Assembly: GCF_039525035.1 (NCBI RefSeq)
Contig: NZ_BAAAHE010000023.1
Span: 69,106-102,542, forward strand
Length of the DNA: 33,437 nucleotides
Direction: 5' to 3'
Source of the DNA: Sporichthya brevicatena
GTDB lineage: Bacteria > Actinomycetota > Actinomycetes > Sporichthyales > Sporichthyaceae
This document shows positions 1-6,818 of this stretch, one piece after another. The position numbers were made by a program, and so were the translations under genes. How positions within the stretch are numbered: position 1 is the first letter of the stretch; the number at the start of each line of letters is the position of its first letter. The notes under the pieces were generated by a model, which had not been told where the DNA came from, ran no database searches, and saw nothing but the letters and a program-made list of their open reading frames with translations.

Positions 1-8
1 CCGGACCC

Positions 9-290
9 TCAGGCCAGGGCGTAGGTGCCCAGGAGGACCACGAACAACACGGCGCAGTAGACCTCGAACGCCGCACGCAGGACGACCGGAGCCGAGCGGA
101 GCTCCATGAAGTACAGGCCGACCAACCGGATCTTGATCGCGCCGATGCCGATCACGACCGCGGCCGCGAGCGTCCCGTGAGTGATCATTTCTTCGCCCCC
201 GAGGGCGAACGACAGCACCGTGAAGACGACCAGGGCCGCCCACACGAGCGTGGAACTCTTCGTCGCGGACGTGTGCGTCACCGTCGTCAT
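9..290 (-). CDS. COX4-like small membrane protein (prokaryotic cytochrome c oxidase subunit IV family)
   Basis: A 93-residue, almost entirely hydrophobic protein. A short polar N-terminus is followed by three predicted membrane helices at about residues 15-31, 39-61 and 69-92. The middle region, with IKIRLVGLYFMELR between helices two and three, resembles the prokaryotic COX4/NorF-like family (PF03626), small accessory subunits that sit beside subunit III-type proteins. Its ATG is 10 nt after the stop of the subunit III-like gene upstream, so the two are almost certainly co-transcribed. The gene ends 8 nt from the window edge, so a catalytic subunit further downstream cannot be excluded. The family call rests on helix pattern, length and neighbour. 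The role, an accessory subunit of a heme-copper oxidase or NO-reductase-like complex, is inference. Confidence 0.75.
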   Translation of the reverse strand: MTTVTHTSATKSSTLVWAALVVFTVLSFALGGEEMITHGTLAAAVVIGIGAIKIRLVGLYFMELRSAPVVLRAAFEVYCAVLFVVLLGTYALA

Positions 291-300
291 GGCAGGCCCT

Positions 301-894
301 TCAGTGCATCAGGTAGAGGGTCGCGAACAACATGATCCAGAGCAGGTCCACCAGGTGCCAGAAGGTCGCGATGCCTTCGAGCGCGCCGTTCCGGTGGGTA
401 CCGGTGAACGACGGCCGGGCGAGCCGGGCCGCGAAGAGCAGTGCTGACATCCCGATCAGGACATGGGCGAGGTGGACGCCCGTGAACATGAAGTAGTAGG
501 CGTGGAATTCGTCCCCCGCGGGGCGGTGCCCGTCCTGCACGAGCGTCGTGTACTCGATCGCCTTCACACCCGCGAAGATCAGACCGCACGCTACGGCGGC
601 CAGCAGGAGACGAGGCGCCCGCGGGTCGCGTTCGGCAGCACGGCGCACGCCGAGCACCACGAACAGCGAACTCGTCAGCAGGACGATCGTGTTCAGGACA
701 CCCCACTCGACGTGCAGCGTCTGCTGCGCGGCGACGAACTCCGCGGGGTCCTGACCGCGCAGCGCGAGGACCATCACGAAGAAGACCCCGAACACGAGCA
801 GGTCGCCGAACACCAGCACCCAGAGTCCGGGTTCGCCGGGAACGTGGCCCGGCTTCTGCCCGGCACGCGGGCGAGCTACGGCATCGACAGTCAT
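301..894 (-). CDS. Heme-copper oxidase subunit III family protein (CoxC/NorE-like)
   Basis: A 197-residue membrane protein with five predicted helices. Landmarks of the cytochrome c oxidase subunit III superfamily are visible: an early PGxxGxWVLVFGDLLVF helix, a KAIEYT segment, HAYYFMFTGVHLAHV and a C-terminal ATFWHLVDLLWIMLF helix. At about 200 residues it matches the short five-helix NorE/CyoC-type subunit III rather than the seven-helix mitochondrial type. The ATG at 894 was chosen because the frame upstream runs into the 3' end of the neighbouring gene and has no better start. It lies between a six-helix membrane protein (32 nt upstream) and the COX4-like gene (10 nt downstream). No subunit I or II is present in the window, so its catalytic partner is unknown. 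Confidence 0.85.
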   Translation of the reverse strand: MTVDAVARPRAGQKPGHVPGEPGLWVLVFGDLLVFGVFFVMVLALRGQDPAEFVAAQQTLHVEWGVLNTIVLLTSSLFVVLGVRRAAERDPRAPRLLLAAVACGLIFAGVKAIEYTTLVQDGHRPAGDEFHAYYFMFTGVHLAHVLIGMSALLFAARLARPSFTGTHRNGALEGIATFWHLVDLLWIMLFATLYLMH

Positions 895-926
895 GGGCAG
901 TTCTCGATTCCGGACTAAGGAGAGGG

Positions 927-1703
927 TTACACCGACTCGCGGACTCGCGCGGGCTCCGGGGTGCTGACGGTCGACCGCAGGGCATAGGCCATGTCGATCG
1001 CCGTCGCGTCGCCCTCCTCGGCGTGCTGGCGGTTGCTCGCGCGATGGGTCAACCACGACATGACGAACGACCAGATCGTGTAGTCGACGACGGGGATCCA
1101 CCACGGCCACAGGCCGTCCCAGGCGAAGGGACCGGTCTTGGCGTACGTGAGGAACATGGCCATCGGGAACCCGAAGGCGAAGTAGAGGTTCGCGTAGCCG
1201 GCCCAACGCGGGTAGACCGGATCCGCGCTCTTGTCCTCGAGGATGCACAGCGCGATCGCCAGGGCGCCGACCATGGCGAAGACGAACGGCATGAGGAACC
1301 AGATGAACGCCATGTCGTGGAACGCCTGCGTGATCTCCGGGTTCCGATCCGGACGGAACGCCGCGACGGTCCAGGTGAGCGCCTGCACGCAGAACAGGAA
1401 CGACGAGCAGACCCCGCAGCCGAGCTGGAGATAGGTCCACATCGGGCTGCGACCGCTCTCGATCCGGCGCAGCTGGGCTGAGATCGCGGCGAACCACATC
1501 ATCGACCAGCCCGCCGCACAAAGGTTCATCATCGAGAAGAACCGGATGCGGTCGTGCTTCTCCTCGTACATCGCCGCGACCTGATCCGCGGTCATGTCGG
1601 GGCCCGGCACCGGCAGCCAGCCGGTCACGACCATCCCCACGAACATGAAGACCAGCGTGATCACGCCGCTCCACGCACAGAGGGCGCGGAGGTGCTTGTT
1701 CAT
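927..1703 (-). CDS. Six-helix integral membrane protein of unknown function
   Basis: A 258-residue protein not assigned to a named family. About six hydrophobic helices are seen, near residues 9-30, 58-77, 92-114, 131-155, 168-186 and 196-215. A periplasmic-looking loop after helix one is rich in Asp/Met (PGPDMTADQVAAMYEEKHDR), and the tail is short and polar. Tryptophans cluster around FAWDGLWPWWIPVVD. It is the first gene of a three-gene minus-strand unit with the oxidase subunit III- and IV-like genes, which suggests a membrane partner of that complex. An AGAGG Shine-Dalgarno lies 6 nt before the ATG. Its promoter region is shared with the divergent tetR gene and overlaps the 1712-1740 palindrome, so TetR control is likely. 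The function is inferred from context only. Confidence 0.75.
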   Translation of the reverse strand: MNKHLRALCAWSGVITLVFMFVGMVVTGWLPVPGPDMTADQVAAMYEEKHDRIRFFSMMNLCAAGWSMMWFAAISAQLRRIESGRSPMWTYLQLGCGVCSSFLFCVQALTWTVAAFRPDRNPEITQAFHDMAFIWFLMPFVFAMVGALAIALCILEDKSADPVYPRWAGYANLYFAFGFPMAMFLTYAKTGPFAWDGLWPWWIPVVDYTIWSFVMSWLTHRASNRQHAEEGDATAIDMAYALRSTVSTPEPARVRESV

Positions 1704-1711
1704 CGTCCACC

Positions 1712-1740
1712 TCTGAGTCAGACGTTATGTCTGACTCAGA
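1712..1740. promoter_or_regulatory. Palindromic operator between divergent membrane operon and tetR
   Basis: A perfect inverted repeat with 12-bp arms (TCTGAGTCAGAC and its reverse complement) separated by GTTAT. The right part, CAGAC-TTAYGTCYGACTC, recurs imperfectly (17 of 21 positions) at 1738-1758, giving two overlapping operator-like copies. For the minus-strand operon, a TGGACA box (1769-1764), 18-nt spacer and TAATGT box (1745-1740) form a plausible sigma-A promoter that both copies would cover. A TetR dimer encoded next door is the obvious ligand, by the usual logic of divergent TetR pairs. The binding itself is inferred. Confidence 0.75.
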
Positions 1741-1771
1741 CATTACGTCCGACTCGGATAGACTGTCCAGT

Positions 1772-2410
1772 GTGACGGCGAAACCGAGTGCGCAGGCGGA
1801 GTCGGGGCGCAAGCGCCGCGAGGCGTCGCGGACGGAGATCCTCGCCGCCACGCGGCGACTCCTCGCTCGCGAGACCTCGGTCGCCGACCTGAGCGTCGAT
1901 CGCATCGTCAGCGAGGCCGGTGTCTCCCGCGCGACCTTCTACGTCTGCTTCCCCGACAAGGTTGCTGTCGTCGCGGCCCTCGCCCAGGAGTCGCTGGCGT
2001 GGCGCGAGTCGGTCCACGCCGAGGTCCTCGCGGACCCGAAGCTGACCCGCGAGCGGCTCGACGAGCTGATGCTCACGATCGTCGGGCACTGGCAGGCGAA
2101 CCGGCCCGTGCTCGCCGCGATCATCGAACTGGCCGAGCACGACGCCTCGTTGCGTGGGCCCTGGCGCGCCGCCGTCACCGAGGTCGCCGAACAGGCCGCC
2201 GCGCAGTTCCGGGTTCGCTGGGAGGAGAGCGCCGCCGCCCCGGACGACCCGGACACTCTCGCCTCCGTCTTCAGCTGGATGCTCGAACGCAGCTGCCACC
2301 AGCTCGTCGTCGACGACACCAGCGCGAAGGCCGTCGCCCTCGCGATGTCCGAGATCCTGTGGCGCACGCTCACCTACCCGCCGCCGCGGAAGTCCCGCGC
2401 CAAGGGTTAG
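1772..2410 (+). CDS. TetR/AcrR family transcriptional repressor (EthR-like)
   Basis: A 212-residue regulator. The N-terminal helix-turn-helix spans about residues 15-62, with the pattern RTEILAATRRLLAR...LSVDRIVSEAGVSRATFYVCFPDK typical of TetR. The remaining all-helical region would bind a ligand and form the dimer; HWQANRPVLAAIIELAEHD is reminiscent of EthR-type C-terminal domains. The GTG at 1772 is preferred over an in-frame ATG at 1727. The latter lies inside the operator palindrome and would add only a repetitive Ser/Asp peptide encoded by the operator repeats. A TAGACT box at 1759-1764 would make a transcript starting at or near this GTG (leaderless). It most likely represses itself and the divergent membrane operon. 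The ligand is unknown. Confidence 0.9.
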   Translation: MTAKPSAQAESGRKRREASRTEILAATRRLLARETSVADLSVDRIVSEAGVSRATFYVCFPDKVAVVAALAQESLAWRESVHAEVLADPKLTRERLDELMLTIVGHWQANRPVLAAIIELAEHDASLRGPWRAAVTEVAEQAAAQFRVRWEESAAAPDDPDTLASVFSWMLERSCHQLVVDDTSAKAVALAMSEILWRTLTYPPPRKSRAKG

Positions 2411-2417
2411 GCCCAGT

Positions 2418-2440
2418 CGTTGGAGATGTCATCTCCAACG
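2418..2440. promoter_or_regulatory. 23-bp perfect palindrome between tetR and the PBP gene
   Basis: Arm CGTTGGAGATG is followed by a single central T and then its exact reverse complement. It begins 7 nt after the tetR stop and ends 31 nt before the PBP start codon. A one-base centre and the absence of a following T-run argue for a protein-binding operator rather than an intrinsic terminator, although a 10-bp hairpin with a three-base loop is possible. The cognate regulator is not evident. Confidence 0.6.
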
Positions 2441-2471
2441 CAGAAGGTGAGCCAGCGCCTAGGGTGCTGTC

Positions 2472-4388
2472 ATGTCGCACGGCCGGTCTTCCCTTCTCCT
2501 CTCCTCATCTCCTCGCCGGCGGCTCCGCGCCGTCGCCGGCGCCGCCTCGGTCGCGCTGCTGCTGGCCGGGTGCGGGCTGCTCGGCGGTGACGACAACAGC
2601 GACGAGATCACCGCGGCGGGGACGGCGTTCCTCGAGGACTGGGCGGCGGGCCGGTACCCCGAGGCGGCGGCGCGGACGACCGACCCGGCGAAGGCGGAGC
2701 AGACGCTGACGTCGGTGTCGGACGCCCTGCGGCTGTCGAGCCGCACCCTCCGGCCCGGGGCGCTGACCGGGTGCACGAACGACGAGCCCTGCCAACTCGG
2801 GTTCGAGGCGACCCTCTCCCTCGCGACCCTGGGCGACTGGACCTACGAGGGCGCGCTGACGCTCACTCAGGCCGCGGAGGCCTGGCAGGTCGACTGGAGC
2901 CCCGCGGTCGTCCACCCGAAGCTCACCGCCGACACCGCGCTCGCGCGCGTCCGGGAGCTGCCGCCGCGCGCCCCGATCCTCGACCGCGAGAACCGGCCGC
3001 TGGTCACCGACCAGGAGGTCGTCCGCGTCGGGATCACCGCGGGCAAGACGCTCGACACGAGCATCCGCAAGCTGGCCCAGGTGCTCGACCTCAACTACGA
3101 CACCCTCGCCCAGCGCAGCAAGAGCACGCCGACGAGCCAGTTCGTCGAGGCGGTCGTGCTGCGCAAGGCCGAGCACGACGCGGTCAAGCTTCAGCTCGAC
3201 GACATCCCGGGCGTCCTGGAGCGGCCCGACACCCTCCCCCTCGCCCCCACCCGGCAGTACGCGCGGGCCCTGCTCGGCGCGGTCACCCCCGCCACGAAGG
3301 AGACGCTGGAGAAGGCCGGGCCCATGGCCTCCAGCGCCGACGAGGTCGGGTCGTTCGGACTGCAGGCGAAGTTCCAGCAGCAGCTCGCCGGGCTTCCCGG
3401 TGGTCGTGTCAACCTGATCAGAACCGCCGACCGCACCGTCGTCGAGACCCTGCACGAGTTCGTCGCCAAGCCCGGCTCCCCGGTCCAGCTCACCCTCGAC
3501 AAGCGGGTGCAGGACGCGGCCGAGAGCGCGCTCGCCTCGGTGACCAACGGCGCCTCGCTCGTCGCCATCGACACCGAGACCGGCGACGTCCTCGCGGTCG
3601 CGAACGGCCCCGCCGACCGGTCCGCCGAGGACCGCGCGTTCTCCGGCCGGTACGCCCCCGGCTCCACCTTCAAGGTCGTCACCACGACAGCGCTGCTGCG
3701 CGACGGCCTGAAGACCACCGACACCGTCCCGTGCCCCGCGACCGTCAACGTCGGCGGGAAGCGGTTCGAGAACTACGACGGGCTCGGCGCACTGGGCAGC
3801 GTCCCGTTCCGCAAGGACTTCACCGAGTCCTGCAACACCGCCTTCATCACCCGCGCCGGCGACCTCGCGCCCGACGGCCTGACGCAGGCCGCCGCGGCCT
3901 TCGGCCTCGGCTCCGGCTGGGACCTCGGCGTCCCCAGCTTCGCCGGCAGCGTCCCCACCTCGACCAGCCCGATCGACCAGGGCGCCGCCGCGATCGGCCA
4001 GGGCCGGGTCCTGATGAGCCCGCTCGCGATGGCGTCGGTCGCAGCGACCGTCGCCTCCGGCACCCCGCGGGCGCCCCGGGTGCTCATGGATGAGGAACCG
4101 TCAGAAGCCGGCGAGCCACTGCCCGAGGCCGAGACCCTGCGCGAGCTCATGCTCGCCACCGTCCGCGAGGGGACCGCGAACGTCCTGCAGATCGCCGGCG
4201 AGGAGATCGGCGCCAAGACCGGCACCGCCGAGTACGGCAGCGGCGACAAGGCCGGGCTCCACGCCTGGATGATCGGGTTCACCGGGCGCATCGCGTTCGC
4301 GGTGATCGTCGAGGACGGCGTCAGCGGGTCGAAGACCGCGGGGCCGGTCGCGCGTCGCTTCCTGCTCGCGGTCCGCGGCCTCGACTGA
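2472..4388 (+). CDS. Class B penicillin-binding lipoprotein with MecA-type N-terminal domain
   Basis: A 638-residue D,D-transpeptidase that cross-links peptidoglycan outside the membrane. A lipobox LLAGC with Cys34 predicts a lipid anchor. Residues about 43-150 match the NTF2-like MecA N-terminal domain, 160-330 the PBP dimerisation/pedestal domain (PRAPILDRENRPL start), and 355-636 the transpeptidase. All three catalytic motifs are present: S398-T-F-K401, S453-C-N455 and K582-T-G584. This architecture is standard for actinobacterial PBP lipoproteins related to the M. tuberculosis Rv2864c type. The ATG follows a weak GGG-containing leader and a 23-bp palindrome. The last 68 nt overlap the convergent zinc-finger gene. 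The family call is secure; the exact cellular role (elongation, division or stress) is not readable. Confidence 0.93.
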   Translation: MSHGRSSLLLSSSPRRRLRAVAGAASVALLLAGCGLLGGDDNSDEITAAGTAFLEDWAAGRYPEAAARTTDPAKAEQTLTSVSDALRLSSRTLRPGALTGCTNDEPCQLGFEATLSLATLGDWTYEGALTLTQAAEAWQVDWSPAVVHPKLTADTALARVRELPPRAPILDRENRPLVTDQEVVRVGITAGKTLDTSIRKLAQVLDLNYDTLAQRSKSTPTSQFVEAVVLRKAEHDAVKLQLDDIPGVLERPDTLPLAPTRQYARALLGAVTPATKETLEKAGPMASSADEVGSFGLQAKFQQQLAGLPGGRVNLIRTADRTVVETLHEFVAKPGSPVQLTLDKRVQDAAESALASVTNGASLVAIDTETGDVLAVANGPADRSAEDRAFSGRYAPGSTFKVVTTTALLRDGLKTTDTVPCPATVNVGGKRFENYDGLGALGSVPFRKDFTESCNTAFITRAGDLAPDGLTQAAAAFGLGSGWDLGVPSFAGSVPTSTSPIDQGAAAIGQGRVLMSPLAMASVAATVASGTPRAPRVLMDEEPSEAGEPLPEAETLRELMLATVREGTANVLQIAGEEIGAKTGTAEYGSGDKAGLHAWMIGFTGRIAFAVIVEDGVSGSKTAGPVARRFLLAVRGLD

Positions 4389-4641
4389 GAAGGTTCGACG
4401 CCGCCCGCGCGCCGACCCGGTCTGCGACCACGACCTCCAGCAGGAACTGCGCGTCCTCCCCGCAGACCGGGCACGCCTCGACGTGCCGCCGCATCGCCGG
4501 ATCCGCCGGACGGTTCGCCGCCACGTGCTCGACGTACGCGCAGAGCAGGTCGAAGCACTCGTCGCAGCTGAGGTACGGACCGGCGTCGAACGTCAGCGCG
4601 GCAACTACGTCCTGCAGAGACGGTGCGAGGGACGGGCCCAT
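4321..4641 (-). CDS. Small anti-sigma-like zinc-finger protein (HX3CX2C)
   Basis: A 106-residue protein with a Cys-rich N-terminal half. C26, C29 and C34 precede an H53-X3-C57-X2-C60 motif, the spacing expected of zinc-binding anti-sigma (ZAS/putative zinc-finger) domains. There is no membrane helix. A C-terminal Arg/Ser/Pro-rich tail runs antisense through the end of the PBP gene. GGAG lies 7 nt upstream of the ATG at 4641, fixing the start despite a longer open frame. No sigma factor gene adjoins it, so it may act in trans or be a ZAS protein of another kind. A 14-bp palindrome (4673-4686) lies 31 bp upstream. The zinc-site call is from the motif; anti-sigma function is inference. Confidence 0.7.
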   Translation of the reverse strand: MGPSLAPSLQDVVAALTFDAGPYLSCDECFDLLCAYVEHVAANRPADPAMRRHVEACPVCGEDAQFLLEVVVADRVGARAASNLLSRGRGPRAGSDARPAPRSSTR

Positions 4642-4672
4642 GCTGAACTCCGGTTGGTGAGGACGTTGCGTG

Positions 4673-4686
4673 GGTGTCGCGACACC
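4673..4686. promoter_or_regulatory. 14-bp palindrome upstream of the zinc-finger gene
   Basis: GGTGTCGCGACACC is self-complementary throughout. It lies in the 240-bp divergent gap between the zinc-finger gene and the SBP56-like gene, 31 bp from the former's start. A GGAACC element on the minus strand (4709-4704) lies 17 nt from it, an arrangement reminiscent of ECF sigma -35/-10 spacing. It could be an operator or part of a promoter; nothing in the sequence decides. Confidence 0.4.
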
Positions 4687-4881
4687 GCCGCGTCTTACGC
4701 CCTGGTTCCGAAGAAAAGTCCAAGAGCGCCGACGGGGTAAGACCGAGCGCTCTAAAGCCAACTAAACCAGGAGAAAGACCTCCCCCTCCCGGGCGCGCCG
4801 GACCCGCCTGTCGACGCATCGCCTCTGCCACACGCCGACACCTCCGCCCGACCCTGACCTGGCCAAGGAGCGTGCGTAGCC

Positions 4882-6768
4882 GTGCCGACCGTGCGTCGCC
4901 AACTGATCGCCCTGTTCGGAACCGGTGCCCTTCTCGGCGCCGCGGCCCTGCAATTCCTCACGTCGGCGCCGACGGCGGCCGCGTCCGTGACCGTCGTGAC
5001 GTCCAGCGTGACCGCGAGCGACGGTCAGGTCGTCACCGCGACCAACCATCTCGTGCAGGACACCCCGGCGATCGCCGCGGCGAAGCAGAAGTTCATCGAG
5101 CGCGCGCTCAGCGGCCAGGACCCGGCGACGAAGCATCTCGTCGGCAGCGACGGCTCGATCCGCCACGAGTACCTCGTGGTCTGGGCCGGCGACGCGAACG
5201 CGCTCGACAACACGACCGCGACGCTGCCCGAGACCCCGCTCGACGTCGACACCAAGGGCGTCCCGGACTGGGTCCGCGACAACTCGTCGGCGCCCGACTT
5301 CCTCGCGGTCATCGACGTCACCCGCGGCTCCCCCACCTACGGCGCCGTCGTCAACACCGTGACGACCGGGCCGTTCGTCGGCAACGAGCCGCACCACATG
5401 CAGTACATGTGGCACAAGGGCGACCGCATCTACACCGGCAGTCTCTTCACCGACATGACGTACGTCTTCGACGTCACGAAGCTGCCGCTGATCGAGATCA
5501 CCGGCGTCAACCTGCCGACAGACACCCCGTGCGGCTCGGTCCCCGACGCGTACGTGACGCTCAAGGACGGCACCGCCTACGGCACCTACATGGGCGGGGC
5601 CAACCTCCCCGGGCCGTGCAAGTACACGAACGGCGAGGTGCGGGTCAGCAACGGTTTCGGCGGCTCACCCGGATCCCTCGTCCGCGTCGGCCCGCACGGC
5701 AACACGCTCTCCGAGGTGCCGGCGGCCGTGCTGGGGCCCGAGGGTCCGTGCAACAGCTACCCGGAGCTGCCGACGGCGACGTGCGCCAACCCGCACGGCA
5801 TCCAGGCCCGCGAGGACCTGAACCGGCTCATCACCGCGGACTACGCCGAACCGCGCAACATCATCCTCGACCCGGTGACCGCGCCGGACCCGTACATCTT
5901 CCGTGACACCGTGCGGATCTGGGACATCACCGACCGGAACAACGCCAAGATCGTCTCGGTGTCACACCTGCCCGACGGACCCCGCAACCCGCGCGACCCG
6001 ATGCACAACGAACCGCGCGGCGTGATGGAGGTCGGTGTCACGCACCTGCCGCAGCACAAGGGCGCGTTCGCCTCGTCGTCCTGCGGCGGCGTCATCTACT
6101 ACACGCCCGACATCACCGCGAAGCAGCCGGTGTGGCGCGAGGTCTGGGACGTGACGGCCTCGACTCTCCACCACGCGCCGCAGTACCGCGGCGACGGCGG
6201 CTGCAGCGGCGCGAGCTGGGTGCAGGTCAGCCTCGACGACAACTACCTGTTCCACATCGTCATCGGCGCCGGCCCCGGCTCTCCCCTGCCGCGCTCGACC
6301 GAGGACAAGCAGGTCTACGTCCTCGACATCCGCAAGCTGCTGAAGGCCGGCACCGACACCACGTGTTCGATCGACAACTACGACGAGGTCGTCCGCGGCG
6401 GCGTCGAGCCCGACTGCCCGACGCTCAGCGACACCTTCCGGGTCGACGACCGGTCGTCGGGTGGCCCGCACTGGGGCGCGATGGACAACTTCGCCCTCGG
6501 CAGCGACGGGTTCTACCGGGAGACGACGAACGTCAAGCGCATCGCGTTCGCCAACTCCTTCGTCGCCCGCACCACCGTCGACGGCAACCACGACCTCTGC
6601 CTGCTGAACTTCCGCAAGGGCAAGCTCAGCCTCGACGAGGACTTCATCGACGAGCACGAGGGCACCCCGTGCGTGAAGTTCGACCGGACCGCCTGGCCCC
6701 ACGGCGCGTTCGGGGACGCCAAACCTCACGCGATGGTGTTCGCCGTCCCCGACGAGTACGTGAGGTAG
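4882..6768 (+). CDS. Exported SBP56 / methanethiol-oxidase-like beta-propeller protein
   Basis: A 628-residue exported protein. The N-terminus TVRRQLIALFG plus a hydrophobic run and TAAAS cleavage region reads as a signal peptide with a twin-arginine character. The mature part resembles the selenium-binding-protein-56 family, in which SELENBP1 and bacterial MtoX are copper-dependent methanethiol oxidases (thiol + O2 + H2O to aldehyde, H2O2 and sulfide). Family-like segments are H171-H172 in EPHHMQYMWHKGDR, CANPHGIQARED, LITADYAEPRN...TVRIWDITDR, GGPHWGAMDN and PHGAF...KPHAM. Histidine pairs like these bind copper in the characterised enzymes. The GTG start has AAGGAG 11 nt upstream. A multicopper oxidase follows after 50 nt. 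The substrate is not established and the similarity is distant, so the enzyme name is tentative. Confidence 0.6.
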   Translation: MPTVRRQLIALFGTGALLGAAALQFLTSAPTAAASVTVVTSSVTASDGQVVTATNHLVQDTPAIAAAKQKFIERALSGQDPATKHLVGSDGSIRHEYLVVWAGDANALDNTTATLPETPLDVDTKGVPDWVRDNSSAPDFLAVIDVTRGSPTYGAVVNTVTTGPFVGNEPHHMQYMWHKGDRIYTGSLFTDMTYVFDVTKLPLIEITGVNLPTDTPCGSVPDAYVTLKDGTAYGTYMGGANLPGPCKYTNGEVRVSNGFGGSPGSLVRVGPHGNTLSEVPAAVLGPEGPCNSYPELPTATCANPHGIQAREDLNRLITADYAEPRNIILDPVTAPDPYIFRDTVRIWDITDRNNAKIVSVSHLPDGPRNPRDPMHNEPRGVMEVGVTHLPQHKGAFASSSCGGVIYYTPDITAKQPVWREVWDVTASTLHHAPQYRGDGGCSGASWVQVSLDDNYLFHIVIGAGPGSPLPRSTEDKQVYVLDIRKLLKAGTDTTCSIDNYDEVVRGGVEPDCPTLSDTFRVDDRSSGGPHWGAMDNFALGSDGFYRETTNVKRIAFANSFVARTTVDGNHDLCLLNFRKGKLSLDEDFIDEHEGTPCVKFDRTAWPHGAFGDAKPHAMVFAVPDEYVR

Positions 6769-6818
6769 TCCCGATACCCTGCTCGTGCCATGACGAGCTG
6801 CACCACCACTCACGTCGT

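Noticed and set aside
301-1905. Long minus-strand open frame running through subunit III and the six-helix gene
   Set aside because: Upstream of 894 it reads as Arg/Pro/Asp-rich composition typical of a non-coding frame in high-GC DNA, antisense or alternate to clear genes.
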